Assembly (NCBI RefSeq): GCF_001553455.1 | Contig: NZ_BBOX01000059.1 | Coordinates: 1-64,000 of the forward strand | Direction: 5' to 3' | Length of the DNA: 64,000 bases | From: Streptomyces hygroscopicus subsp. hygroscopicus | Lineage (GTDB): Bacteria > Actinomycetota > Actinomycetes > Streptomycetales > Streptomycetaceae | Part shown: positions 33,095 through 42,266 of the stretch, piece by piece | How positions within the stretch are numbered: the first letter of the stretch is position 1 | How the letters are laid out: every line of letters begins with the position of its first letter | Position numbers and translations under genes: made by a program | The notes under the pieces: generated by a model | Seen by the model: the letters and a program-made list of their open reading frames with translations, nothing else | Told to the model about the DNA's origin: nothing | Database searches by the model: none

Positions 33095-33943
33095 CTACCT
33101 GTTCAGTTTGCGTTCGATCCAGGCAGTGGCGAAGTCAATGACTTCCGCGGCCTCGAACAGATGGCTTTCGGCAGCGCCGATCCGGCCCTGCCGGCCGATT
33201 CCCGCGGCGAGCATGTCCTGGGCGATCGCTTCGAACGGCTCTTGCCCTTCGGGCACCACTGCCGAGTAGTCGAAGGCCCCGTCCTCCGAGTCGATGTCGT
33301 GGAAGCGGCGCCAGACCCGCTGGCCTTGCACGAGGATGGGCTGTTCGTAGTCCACGAACCGCTTGCCGGGGGCCTTGGCGAGCGCCTCGGCGTGGTGCAG
33401 CAGCGTCATGGTGTCCAAAGGAGCGCCGATCAGAAGGACCCGGCCGCGGCGGGCGACCAGCCGGGCGAGGGGGCTGTGCGGACCATGGGGATCGTCCCAG
33501 GGATGGTCGGCCATCAGCTCGGCTGCCGCCGCTCCCAGAGCCGCGAAACTGACGTCCGGATGGCGGCTGCGAACGGCTCCGGGCCAGCGGCGCAGTGCTT
33601 CGGGGATGCGGCCGTTGTTGTGGTCTGCCTCGCTGAGGTCGGGGTCGTAAGCGGGATGTTCCGCACGCAGGGCGGACTGCCAGCCCTGTGGCCAGGTGGC
33701 GAAGTCATGGGGGGGCGCGTCATTCCAGCCGCAGGTCACCATGAGGGTTCCCTGCGTCCCGACCACGTCACGGAGGGCGCCGATGATGGTCTGCGGTCCT
33801 CCGGCCACGTAGCCGATGGCGGACATGCGGGTGTGGAACATGACGGTGTCACCGTCTGCAAGGCCGAGCGCGGTCAGGTCACGGCTGATCCGGCTTCGGA
33901 GTACGGGACCGCGCGAGTGCTTGAGTAAGTCCATTTCGTCCAT
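33095..33943 (-). CDS. AAC(3)-family aminoglycoside N-acetyltransferase
   Basis: The 282-aa protein has the Antibiotic_NAT fold. It shows DTVMFHTRMSAIGYVAGG near the N-terminus (the usual H-x-S-L-x-x-x-G region), GTLMVTCGWNDAP, a RSxHPDVSFAALG segment, and GRVLLIGAPLDTMTLLHHAE with the catalytic-region His. These are the standard landmarks of AAC(3) enzymes (AAC(3)-IV/VII/VIII type), which acetylate N3 of 2-deoxystreptamine. It may be an intrinsic resistance gene or act on a related amine. It is isolated, flanked by a gene desert and a broken integrase. Confidence 0.87.
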   Translation of the reverse strand: MDEMDLLKHSRGPVLRSRISRDLTALGLADGDTVMFHTRMSAIGYVAGGPQTIIGALRDVVGTQGTLMVTCGWNDAPPHDFATWPQGWQSALRAEHPAYDPDLSEADHNNGRIPEALRRWPGAVRSRHPDVSFAALGAAAAELMADHPWDDPHGPHSPLARLVARRGRVLLIGAPLDTMTLLHHAEALAKAPGKRFVDYEQPILVQGQRVWRRFHDIDSEDGAFDYSAVVPEGQEPFEAIAQDMLAAGIGRQGRIGAAESHLFEAAEVIDFATAWIERKLNR

Positions 33944-34140
33944 GATCGCGAACCTATCCCTGAGCCAGGTATCCCGTGCAACTGAATTGATGCCTTTTGG
34001 CCAGCGGTTCTCGATGTCGTCCGGGGCGGGCGCGCAGAGCGAGATGGCGCATGGGTTACCGGGCGCTGTCGGTGCCGCGTTCGGTTTCGGTGGCCTGGAA
34101 GCGGTAGGAATCGGTGCCGGTCTGGATCAGCGTGCACCGG
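33944..34140. other. Leader of the AAC(3) gene and 3' flank of the integrase remnant
   Basis: The promoter of the acetyltransferase should lie here. A minus-strand stretch reading FRCTLIQTGTDSYRFQATE precedes a stop near 34060 and may be a further gene fragment; the family is unknown to me. Confidence 0.3.
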
Positions 34141-34149
34141 AAGGTGATC

Positions 34150-34520
34150 CGGCCGGTGACAGTCGGCCTCGGCACTGGTGGACGCCGAGGAGACGCGGCT
34201 GGCCGGCGGTTGGCTGCCAACCGCGAGCGGTATCGGGATTCCGGTCTTGTTCAGCAGCGCGGACAGGTGGTTTGGGCTGAGCGGCTGGCCGGTCCGGCAG
34301 CCGGAGAAGAGCCGGCGGGACACCGGGTTGGTGGCGGTGTTCGTATTGTCGCGGTTCGTGTTGTGCTCCAGCGCAGGGCGGGGGCGGCTCGCCGAGTCGT
34401 AGCAGCACGGCGTCGCCGTCGAGGATGACGTCGGCGATGGTGAGCCGGACGACGCGGCTCGGCGTCCCGTCGGCCGCCCCCGCACCCGCCCGGATGCGCT
34501 CCCCGGACAGCACATCTGGC
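34150..34520 (-). pseudogene. C-terminal remnant of a tyrosine integrase, frameshifted
   Basis: The minus strand reads SRVVRLTIADVILDGDAVLL through RLGEPP, then shifts frame and continues NRDNTNTATNPVSRRLFSG, then GQPLSPNHLSALLNKTGIPI. This sequence style matches the middle of a Streptomyces-type XerD-like integrase family that often sits beside transposons. The catalytic C-terminus with its HxxR and Tyr motifs is missing. Several frame breaks make it a clear pseudogene. Confidence 0.6.
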
Positions 34521-34665
34521 TCAGCGCCATCCGGGGCACGGGGCTGTGCGTTTCCGCCGGAGCGCAGTGACGGACGTGCGGGGCTGCCGCGGACGGAACC
34601 CGGTGAACGGGGGCGTTCGGGACGACTGCTGGTGTTGTGTGCATACCGTCCGCGGCAGTGTGCCC

Positions 34666-35478
34666 TCAGCGGTTGTGGGGCGGCTCCTTCCCCAGTTCGA
34701 AGACCCGCTTCTGCACCGCGTCAGATGCCTTGGCCAGTGAGCCGGAGTCGAAGGGGGGCTGTGGGTCGTACTCGATCCACAGCTGAATCGCCTGGGCGGT
34801 CACTTCGTCGGTCAGCAAGGCGGCCAGAGTGAGGGCCATGTCGATGCCGGAGGATACGCCGGCCGAGGTGATGACCTTGCCCTGTCGGACCGTACGTTGG
34901 GGGGTGTAGACGGCGCCGTACGACGCCAACGCCTCCGCCCCGCCCCAGTGGGTGGTGGCGGTCAGGCCCTTCAGCAGCCCTGCGGCGCCCAGCACCAGGG
35001 ACCCGGTGCAGACCGAGGTGGTGAACCGGGTGCGCCCGTGGATGCGGCGCACCCAAGCGAGGAACTCGGCATCGGCCACCATGGCCTCGACGCTGCCCCC
35101 GCCCGGGATCAGCAGGACGTCACAGTGCTCCACCTCGGAGTACGTGGCCGGGACGTACGTCGGCAGGGACCCCAGCGCATCCTTCACCGGGCCCTTCTCG
35201 GCCCCGACGAACCGTACGGAGGCGCCGGGCAGGTAGGCGAGGACTTCGTAGGGCCCGACCACGTCGAGCGGCTCGTAGGCGTCGTAGAGCGGGATCACGA
35301 TGTCCATGGCGGCTTCCTCTTTCCCGGATGACCCCAGGGTGCGAATGTCGGGTTGCGGCGCGGGCGCTGCCGTCGCGCCGGCGGCGAGCGGCAGCGCGGT
35401 CGCAACGGCCATGCGGGTCCCGAGAACAGTGCGCCGGGACACGGCGGCTGTTCGAGCGCGCTTGGGTTCGCTTGTCAT
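34666..35478 (-). CDS. DJ-1/PfpI-family protein with a Tat signal
   Basis: The 270-aa precursor starts with a twin-arginine signal: SRRTVLG followed by the hydrophobic AVATALPLAAGATAAPAP. The mature part has the DJ-1/PfpI flavodoxin-like fold, with DVVGPYEVLAYLPG early, DVLLIPGGGSVEAM mid, and the nucleophile-elbow cysteine in FTTSVCTGSLVLGAAG. These marks fit the isonitrile hydratase/ThiJ-like branch. A second ATG at 35307 with an AGAGGAA site would give a cytosolic form, so two products are possible. It diverges from an AraC-type regulator, a common pairing for this family. Confidence 0.85.
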   Translation of the reverse strand: MTSEPKRARTAAVSRRTVLGTRMAVATALPLAAGATAAPAPQPDIRTLGSSGKEEAAMDIVIPLYDAYEPLDVVGPYEVLAYLPGASVRFVGAEKGPVKDALGSLPTYVPATYSEVEHCDVLLIPGGGSVEAMVADAEFLAWVRRIHGRTRFTTSVCTGSLVLGAAGLLKGLTATTHWGGAEALASYGAVYTPQRTVRQGKVITSAGVSSGIDMALTLAALLTDEVTAQAIQLWIEYDPQPPFDSGSLAKASDAVQKRVFELGKEPPHNR

Positions 35479-35815
35479 GGCTAGTTAGTTGGCCGCGGCC
35501 CCACGTCAGTTCCCGTACGCACCTGGCTGAGCCCTCGGATCCAGCACCGCTCGACATCCTCGCCGCCGGTTCGTGCGAGTCGTCGTGGGGGCTGGTGGCC
35601 ACACCCGCGATGACCCCGTTCGCCGTGGAGGTCGGAGCCCCGGCTGCAGAGGGGGCCCGGCGGAACTGGACGAACTGACGGTTGTAGCCGCTTGCAATCT
35701 CATGTCCGTCCTTGGGGAAATATCTGAACAGGGTTGGGCACAGCGCAGGAGGTCCGGGCCGCATGGGCCCCGGGTCACGACAGGGTCGTCGGAGCGGCGA
35801 TTCCGAGGGGGCGGA
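35479..35815. other. Divergent promoter region, DJ-1 protein and AraC regulator
   Basis: About 340 bases between the two starts carry no supported gene. They should hold both promoters and the AraC-type operator. No clear repeat or palindrome stood out. Confidence 0.35.
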
Positions 35816-36823
35816 ATGTGGCGGCAGGTGTCGAACGAGGGGCTGCCCGCGAATGAGCAGTTGCCTTTCTGGGCCGATCTGCTCTCCCGTGAGCTGGCCC
35901 CTCTCACCCTCAGCAGCGCGAAGGCCACCATCGGCTTTCCCGCGAGGGTCTCGGTGCTGGACCTCGGCTCGGTACGGGTGGCCGCGTTCAACAGCCCGCC
36001 CGCGCACTTGAGACGCACCTGGGCGGACATCCGGCGGGCCGACCCGGGCACGTACCAGCTGGCGTTCGTCTCCGGCACCCCGCTGTGGATCAGCCAGCGG
36101 CGTCAGGATTCCGGGCTGGTGTTCGGCGACTTGGTGCTCTGGGATGTCTCTCACCCGTTCGAGGGCGCAGTGCCCGACCAGGGCCGTCACGTCCAGCCGG
36201 TCATTATGCAGCTGCCGCGCGAGGAGCTGCCGCTGCCACCGGACAAGGTCCACCGGCTGCTCGCCCAGCCCTTGTCGGCCCGCACCGGCATGGGAGCGAT
36301 TCTCGCCCGGTTCATGACCGCGCTGGACGTCTACGGCCCCGACTGCGACCCGCGAGATCTGAGCCGATTAGGGGCGGTGGCGCTCGACTTGGCGGGCGCC
36401 TACCTGGCCCAGCACCTCGGGGCCTACGACGACCTTCCGGCCGAGACCCGCCAGCAGGCCATGCTGGCCCGCGTCAACGCCTTCATCGACCACAACCTCG
36501 GTGATCCCGACCTGGGGCCGGCGGACATCGCGGCATACCATCACATCTCCGTGCGCTCCCTGCACACGCTCTTCCGGCAGCAGGGGGAGACCGTGGCGGC
36601 CTCGATACGCCGGCGCCGCCTGGAACGCTGCCACGCCGACCTCACCAACCCACGGCTGCGGCGGCGGTCGATCAGCGCCATCGCCGCCCGGTGGGGGTTT
36701 CTGCGCCCGGCGGACTTCAGCAGGGCGTTCCGCGCCGCGTACGGCGTGGCGCCCAGAGAGCTCCGGCAGGCTGCGCTGCGCAGCCTGCCGGATACGCAAC
36801 GGGCTGCGCTGAGCGACAAGTAA
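35816..36823 (+). CDS. AraC-family transcriptional regulator
   Basis: The 335-aa protein has an AraC_binding_2-type sensor domain (~15-200; note PFWADLLSREL near the start and WISQRRQDSGLVFGDLVLWD) and a C-terminal AraC HTH. In the HTH, the first helix pair contains ADIAAYHHISVRSLHTLFRQ and the second contains SISAIAARWGFLRPADFSRAF. The ATG at 35816 is preceded by GAGGGGG; an earlier in-frame start is rejected as it lacks a site and reads poorly conserved sequence. It diverges from the DJ-1/PfpI gene and likely controls it. Confidence 0.87.
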   Translation: MWRQVSNEGLPANEQLPFWADLLSRELAPLTLSSAKATIGFPARVSVLDLGSVRVAAFNSPPAHLRRTWADIRRADPGTYQLAFVSGTPLWISQRRQDSGLVFGDLVLWDVSHPFEGAVPDQGRHVQPVIMQLPREELPLPPDKVHRLLAQPLSARTGMGAILARFMTALDVYGPDCDPRDLSRLGAVALDLAGAYLAQHLGAYDDLPAETRQQAMLARVNAFIDHNLGDPDLGPADIAAYHHISVRSLHTLFRQQGETVAASIRRRRLERCHADLTNPRLRRRSISAIAARWGFLRPADFSRAFRAAYGVAPRELRQAALRSLPDTQRAALSDK

Positions 36824-37029
36824 CGCGGCACGCATCGCCAACTCCCAGCCCACGGCGCACGCCACGATATGAGGGCAGGGAAGAGGGGTACGGGGGCGCC
36901 GGCGCTGTCCGAGGCGAACCGGAGACACCTGAAACCGTATTCCGCTTAACGTTCACGCCGATTCTGCTGGCGACGGCTCTCACTGAAGGCATCTCGGCAG
37001 CTCAGGCTCACACCAGAGGAGAACAGATC

Positions 37030-37377
37030 ATGAAACTGGCCAAGAAGCTCTTGATGGTCGGCGCAGCTGTCGCGACCACCGCAGGTCTGAGCATCATCCC
37101 GGCCGAAGCCAGCTCCGACACCGCTGCGGGATGCTGGACCTTCGGAAACACGACCAGTTTCGGCACGTACGGCGGCCAGGTCTGCGACAGCAACCACATC
37201 ATGGGCTGGGCCAAGGACACCAAGTCCGACGGTTACTGCGTCTTCTTGCGAGCGCACTACTCGAACGGGTACGCCGACGGCCCGTGGGCATGCCCGAAGA
37301 ACGTACAGAAGAACTGGGACTGGTGGGCCCCGCAGGGCATTTCTCACGTGAGCATCGAGAAGATCTACGCTCCCTAA
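37030..37377 (+). CDS. Small secreted protein
   Basis: The 115-aa precursor has a signal peptide (MKLAKKLLMVGAAVATTAGL, cleavage near AEA-S). The ~87-residue mature part has four Cys (in AGCWTFG, GQVCDSN, GYCVFLR and GPWACPK) and many aromatic residues. The even Cys count suggests two disulphides. The start has AGAGGAG upstream. I do not recognise a family; its size and layout resemble Streptomyces secreted inhibitors or spore/hyphal surface peptides. Confidence 0.75.
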   Translation: MKLAKKLLMVGAAVATTAGLSIIPAEASSDTAAGCWTFGNTTSFGTYGGQVCDSNHIMGWAKDTKSDGYCVFLRAHYSNGYADGPWACPKNVQKNWDWWAPQGISHVSIEKIYAP

Positions 37378-37649
37378 CAAGTCGTAACCGACCCACGCAT
37401 TTCGCCACGCGTGAGCGGGCGACAGCCAGATCCTCCGGTGAACGGCCGCGGAGGCCGAACAGAGAGCTGCCGGCCGGAGCCCGGCCGACCGCGGTCTGCC
37501 GGGCTCCACGCGCCCCCTGATCTGCGCTGCCACCGGCATCCCGCCTGCGGCCACGCACACCGGAAGCAACCGCAACGACATCGCAGCCGCTGCCGGCAGC
37601 GGTCCCGCCGATACGCGGCCGGCGCGGCCGTCCTCGCGACCGGCCGTGG

Positions 37650-37960
37650 GGAGCCTGCGCCGATGTCGTCAGCGAGCCGCTTCAGCGACTTCAGCGACCG
37701 CTCGACCGTCCAGGGCGCCTGCGCAATGAGCCCACCCGATTGCCGGAAGTCGTCGGTGAACTCCATGGCGGCGCTGGCGACTTCCACCTCCGGCGGAGCC
37801 ACCAGCGCCTCATCCCAGTCGAGAACGGCGATGAGCCGGGGCCAAGCCTTCCGCTGCGAACCGCAGGTCGATCGTTCCGGCGGGCGTCCCGTCGGTGCCG
37901 ACCCGGATGCCCGAAAGCGCGCAGTGGCCCGGCCGTGTCCCCCTCTTCCCGGCGGTGCCG
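37650..37960 (-). pseudogene. APH-fold phosphotransferase remnant
   Basis: On the minus strand, VGTDGTPAGTIDLRFAAEGL in one frame passes into RLIAVLDWDEALVAPPEVEV in the next, then ASAAMEFTDDFRQSGGLI. LDWDEA is the metal-binding motif of APH-fold kinases. The N-terminal lobe and the HGD catalytic loop are missing and the frame breaks, so it is dead. Confidence 0.6.
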
Positions 37961-38656
37961 TCATACGCTCAGCAGCAGGTCCCGGACGGCTGCAGGCTGG
38001 GACAGGAACGGATGGTGGCCGGTGTCGAGCTCGACGACGCTGCCGGCCCGGCGGGCGAACTCGCGCTGCAGCCGCGGCGGGGTGCCTCGGTCCTGAGCGC
38101 AGACGAGGTACGTCGAGGGCACCTGCTGCCACGCGGCCGCCCCGACCGGCTGCCCGGTCACCCGCACGCTCTGCCGGGCGAGGTGGTCCGCCGCCTGCGC
38201 CTGAAGCTGGGGGTCGCAGTCCTGCAGGAACGTGTTCACGAGGAGTTCGGGGCGGACCCCGAACGTGCCGCCGTCGGGGTCGACGTCGAGGAACGGGGCG
38301 GGGCTGCCGTCCCCGAACTCCGACAGGCTCTGCCCGGCCTCGGGCAGGTAGCTGGAGACCAGCAGCAGGTGGCGTACCGACCTGATTCCCGCGGCGGCTT
38401 CCGCGGTCACGATGCCGCCGTAGCTGTGGGCGACCACGACGGTCGGCTCGTCGCCGGTCTGCAGCACCTGCCGCACCGCGGCGACATCCTCGGGCAGCCC
38501 CGGACCGTCAACACCGCCGGGCAGGCCCGCCTCGCCGCAGCTCGGTAGCGCGGGGGCCACGCTCGGTACCCCGCGCTCCCGCAGCAGCTCGGCGGTGCGG
38601 TGCCACCACCACGCCCCGTCCCGCACGCACGCTCCGTGCACGAACACCACTCTCAT
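37961..38656 (-). CDS. Alpha/beta hydrolase
   Basis: The 231-aa protein has the alpha/beta-hydrolase fold with an early HG oxyanion segment (MRVVFVHGACVRDGAWWW), the nucleophile elbow AHSYGG (Ser in TVVVAHSYGGIVT), a probable acid in the LVCAQDRGTP region and the catalytic His in LDTGHHPFLSQP. It resembles the EstC-like/salicylate esterase group. The ATG at 38656 follows GGAGGTGG. The neighbouring APH remnant begins right at its stop, so an original operon may have decayed. Confidence 0.88.
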   Translation of the reverse strand: MRVVFVHGACVRDGAWWWHRTAELLRERGVPSVAPALPSCGEAGLPGGVDGPGLPEDVAAVRQVLQTGDEPTVVVAHSYGGIVTAEAAAGIRSVRHLLLVSSYLPEAGQSLSEFGDGSPAPFLDVDPDGGTFGVRPELLVNTFLQDCDPQLQAQAADHLARQSVRVTGQPVGAAAWQQVPSTYLVCAQDRGTPPRLQREFARRAGSVVELDTGHHPFLSQPAAVRDLLLSV

Positions 38657-38879
38657 CGCCACCTCCACGTCGGCCACTCTCGCGAAGTACAGAACCTGCG
38701 ATCACAGGCTCCCACGGGCATCGGGATGGTGCCGCAGTAGATACCGGGGCCGGGCTCGACGGCCGACGCCGGCGTATGTCGTCGGCGCCCTCGCGGCGCG
38801 GTGCGATCACCACCTTGCCAGGGCAGCGCGAGCTCAGCCCGGTGAACGGGGCTCGCCAGGAAGGGCCGCCGCCAGGTGC

Positions 38880-39110
38880 GGCAGATATCTCGATCACGGA
38901 GGGCCGGGCGGCCCAGCGGACGTCTCGGCATTCGCCGGCATGCTCCGCAGCCAACTCGCCTCCGTCGCCTGGTGTTTGTGGCTGGCACTGGGCCACCGCG
39001 AGGCCGGCGCCGACCAGCGCGTCTTCGGGCTGCGTCTCGTCACCTCCGCGGCACGGGACATGCCGCGGGTGATGTGCTTCTTGGAAGGTGGACCACACTC
39101 CTTCGCTGAA
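38880..39110 (+). pseudogene. Unidentified coding remnant
   Basis: One frame reads DVSAFAGMLRSQLASVAWCL, then WLALGHREAGADQRVFGLRL and VTSAARDMPRVMCFLEGG with good codon use. No ribosome-bound start lies upstream and the following sequence loses coding character. It may be a piece of a helical protein; I do not recognise it. Confidence 0.35.
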
Positions 39111-39250
39111 GCCAAGCCCCGGCAGCGGGCGCCCTGCGCCCTGCGGTCGTCCATCGGCGGCAGCCTGCTGAGCTCGGGCCTTGGCGGGTGCGAGAAGACC
39201 GCTGGCTCCACTCATCCGGCCTCTTGGCATCGATCATCTAGGCTGGCGCG

Positions 39251-40102
39251 GTGACTGATGAGCGGGAGCGGGTGCGGCCGTCGGGAGTGTGGGCCACGGC
39301 GGTGGGGGTGGCCAGGGTGCGGGCGCTGGAGACCGAGCGGGTGAACGCGTTGTTCCGCGACCCACTGGCGCGGGCCTTCGCCACCGCCGGCGGCCTGTGG
39401 CCCTCCTCGCCGCCGCTGCCCGATGACGAGGCCGCGCGACGCCGCCGGCTGGCCGTGTCGTTCTCCATCGTCATCCGGACCAAGTTCCTCGACGACCTGT
39501 TGCTGCAGGCCTCCGCGTCCGGTGTGCGGCAGGTCGTGCTGCTCGGCGCCGGCATGGACAGCCGGGCCTTCCGGATGGACTGGCCCGAGGGCACCCGGCT
39601 GTTCGAGGTCGACACCGCCGCGCCACTGGACTTCAAGGCTTCGGTGCTGCGCCAGGAGCGGGCCGTCGCACGCTGCGAGCGGATCACCGTCGCGGTGGAC
39701 CTGCGTGAGGACTGGCCAGCCGCACTGGCCGCCGCAGGGCACGACCCGGCCGTGCCGACCGTGTGGATCGCCGAAGGGCTGCTGATCTATCTGCCCCAGG
39801 ACGCGGTGGAGCTGCTGCTGGCCCGGATCAGCGCGCAGTCGGCGGCAGGCAGCCGGATGGGGCTGACGCTGGGCTCGCGCGGCGTGATCGAGCGCTTCGG
39901 GGCGGACGCCGTGCCGGGATCGGCGGCGTCCATGTGGGTCTCGGAGATGCCCGACGACCCGGTGGGCTGGCTGGCCGGGCACGGCTGGGAGGCCGACAGC
40001 CACACCCTGCGCGAGCGCGCAGCCGCCTACGGCCGCCCGATCAGCACCCCGCCGCGGCGCGAGGAGCGGCCCGGCGGACTGATCTCGGCGGTCCGGCGGT
40101 AG
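39251..40102 (+). CDS. Class I SAM-dependent methyltransferase (LCM/TIGR00027 type)
   Basis: The 283-aa protein matches the actinobacterial leucine-carboxyl-methyltransferase-like group. The N-terminus contains SGVWATAVGVARVRALE and FRDPLARAFA, SAM-binding motif I is QVVLLGAGMDSRAFRMDWP, and motif II begins RLFEVDTAAPLDFK. The WIAEGLLIYLP motif is the group's hallmark. Targets in this family are O-methylated natural products or proteins; none is named by context. The GTG start has no strong ribosome site. It is isolated, between a decayed region and the SpoIIE phosphatase. Confidence 0.88.
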   Translation: MTDERERVRPSGVWATAVGVARVRALETERVNALFRDPLARAFATAGGLWPSSPPLPDDEAARRRRLAVSFSIVIRTKFLDDLLLQASASGVRQVVLLGAGMDSRAFRMDWPEGTRLFEVDTAAPLDFKASVLRQERAVARCERITVAVDLREDWPAALAAAGHDPAVPTVWIAEGLLIYLPQDAVELLLARISAQSAAGSRMGLTLGSRGVIERFGADAVPGSAASMWVSEMPDDPVGWLAGHGWEADSHTLRERAAAYGRPISTPPRREERPGGLISAVRR

Positions 40103-40268
40103 AGCGCCTCCCGGTTCCCGGGGTGATCGATTCCAAGAGAGCCTGCGGGCGGCCCCCGCTGCCCCCACGGTCCCTGCGGCCCCCGTGGCCCTCGCGGTGG
40201 CCGTGGTGGCCGCGGGCCAGATGTCGCAGGGCAGGACCCGGACCATGCCATGGGCCTGGGCCGTCGGC

Positions 40269-41468
40269 CTACTCGGACTCTTCGCGGGCTCGGCTGTAAA
40301 CGCTTTCGGTGTGGACCAGGTCGCTGAGGTGGAGTCCGGTGTGCTGTGGGGGTGTGCGCTGGATAGCGAGGATGGCGGCGTCGTCGGCGAGCGTTCCGTC
40401 GGCGTGGGCGTACAGGTCCTGCTGTATGCGCTGGACCAGTGCCCTGGGACTGCTCCTGTTCCAGTGGGCCACCCGGCGTTCCAGCGGGTAGAAGGCGCGG
40501 CTGCGGTCGCGGGCCTCCACGACGCCGTCGGTGTAGAGGAGGAGGGTGTCACCCGGCCGGAACGAGGACGTGTACGTGCCGTGGCCGTCGGGCCCCAGAT
40601 CCCACATGCCCAGTGGGGGTGCCGGGTCGGGGGTCGTCAGGTGTGTCGTGCGACCGGATCTGATCAGCAGGGGTGGCGGGTGCCCGCAGTTGATCACGCG
40701 TATCACGGGGCTGCTGTCGGGGATCTCTATCAGGAGGGCGGTGATGAAGTGCTCCTGGGCTTCCTCGTCCCGCTCGGGGAACTCCGCGAGGTGGCGGAAG
40801 ACGCTGCGGTCCAGGGCCCTGGCAAGGGAGGGGAGCGTGGCGTGCTGATGGGCGGCCTCGCGGAACGCGCCCAGCAGCGTGGCAGCCTCCCCGACCGCGG
40901 CCAGCCCCTTCCCCCGGACATCGCCGATGATCAGACGGGTACGGCCGCCGGTACGGACCGCCGCGTACAGGTCACCACCGATCCGGGCCTCCTTGGCGGC
41001 CGCCAGGTACGAGGACGCGATGTGCAAGGCACCCAACCGGTCGGGGAGGGGGCGCAGCAGGGCCCGCTGCGCGGCCTCGGCGACCGACCGTACCTGGGCC
41101 AGTTCCTCGATGCGCCGGTCGCGCAGGAAACAGACGAACACGGCGAAGACCGAGAGGAACGTGAGTCCGATGAGCTGTGCGACGTGGTTTTCGTCGAAGC
41201 CGCCCTGGACCGTGGCGATGAGGGCCTGGGCTCCCACGGCCAGCGTCCCGACCAGCGCGGTCAGACGGTAGCCGGCGAATGAGGTGGTGATGGCGGGAGC
41301 CACAACGAGCAGCGGGCCGAGATGAACAGTCTGCGGGGCGCGGATGTCCGCCAGGGTGATGGCCACGATCAGCACAAAAGGAAGCGCCGCCAGCGCATGG
41401 CGCGAGTGCCAAGGCTGCCGGACACGAGCGAGACGCTGCCCAAGGCGCATGTACCCAATATGCACCAT
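40269..41468 (-). CDS. Membrane-anchored SpoIIE/PP2C-type serine phosphatase
   Basis: The 399-aa protein has three or four hydrophobic segments in its first ~120 residues (ALAALPFVLIVAITLADI, and LIGLTFLSVFAVFVCFL), a short coiled linker, and a SpoIIE domain from ~145 on. The metal-binding motifs include IGGDLYAAV and RLIIGDVRGKG, then a later LLLYTDGVVEARD and GTLADDAAILAI. These metal-site aspartates are all present. Such enzymes dephosphorylate anti-sigma-factor antagonists. No anti-sigma factor or antagonist gene is adjacent, so the partner is elsewhere. Confidence 0.9.
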   Translation of the reverse strand: MVHIGYMRLGQRLARVRQPWHSRHALAALPFVLIVAITLADIRAPQTVHLGPLLVVAPAITTSFAGYRLTALVGTLAVGAQALIATVQGGFDENHVAQLIGLTFLSVFAVFVCFLRDRRIEELAQVRSVAEAAQRALLRPLPDRLGALHIASSYLAAAKEARIGGDLYAAVRTGGRTRLIIGDVRGKGLAAVGEAATLLGAFREAAHQHATLPSLARALDRSVFRHLAEFPERDEEAQEHFITALLIEIPDSSPVIRVINCGHPPPLLIRSGRTTHLTTPDPAPPLGMWDLGPDGHGTYTSSFRPGDTLLLYTDGVVEARDRSRAFYPLERRVAHWNRSSPRALVQRIQQDLYAHADGTLADDAAILAIQRTPPQHTGLHLSDLVHTESVYSRAREESE

Positions 41469-41569
41469 TCGCCCGGAAGCCAGTCGCCTCCCCGGTGCAC
41501 CCGCCGTCGACCCCGCCGGACCTGGTGCACCCGACCCGATCAGCCGGGCCGTCCACGGACCAAAGGCCC

Positions 41570-41960
41570 TGGGGCAGATCCGACCCGGGCGGTGTCGCGG
41601 ACGCCGCGGCCGAGGACGGCGACCGCTTCGGTGCCGCTCTCGCGGTCACAGACGTCACTCACCAGGGACGGTCGCGACGGCCTGATCGTGGGTGCTCCGG
41701 GCGAGGCCATCGGAAGCGAAGCGGGGGCGGGTGCCGCCTGGCTGCTCTCCGGCAGTCTCCGGCAGCGCTGAGGGCCTGCGCGACGCGGGCGGCGTTGCCG
41801 CATCCGTTTCCTGGGACCAGGGCACGCCCGGTGTCCCGGGCGTCGCCGAGGCGGGCGACACCTTCGGCGCGGCGATTGCCTCGGAGGACTGGAACACCGG
41901 CGGTGTACCGGATGTCATGGTCGGGTCCCGAGGCCAAGGGGGAAGCCATGCTGGCTCATG
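41570..41960 (+). pseudogene. FG-GAP/integrin-like repeat protein remnant
   Basis: Three frames joined by shifts give a recognisable repeat: ADAAAEDGDRFGAALAVTDV, then DGRDGLIVGAPGEAIGSEAG with AGAAWLLSGS, then GVAEAGDTFGAAIASEDWN and DVMVGSRGQG. The F-G-A-A and D-G-x-x-D-x-x-V-G-A-P-G-E spacing is diagnostic of FG-GAP repeats, which form extracellular beta-propellers. No start or stop is in register, so only about two repeats of a dead gene are left. Confidence 0.7.
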
Positions 41961-42266
41961 CCCCGCAGGGGACCACCTGTTCGAATTCGGAGGCAATCAG
42001 ATGGCGGCGGCCGGCGGTGCTCCTGTCCGATCCCGGGCTCCAGGCGTTGGCGTGCTGAGGAGGAAGGTGCCGTCATGCTCACAGGTGCCGTCATGCTCAT
42101 CGGCACGGCGGGCGCTGGACGGTCGTGGGGAGGTCTGGGATGGACAACGATGCTTGTGAGCCCGGACGAGGTGACCGGGCTCGGGGATCCCCGGGAGGGT
42201 GCCGACGCGGAAGCCGTCGCGCAGGCTGCTCGGCGGCAGGCCGAGCGCCCGGTCCCGGTATCGAGG

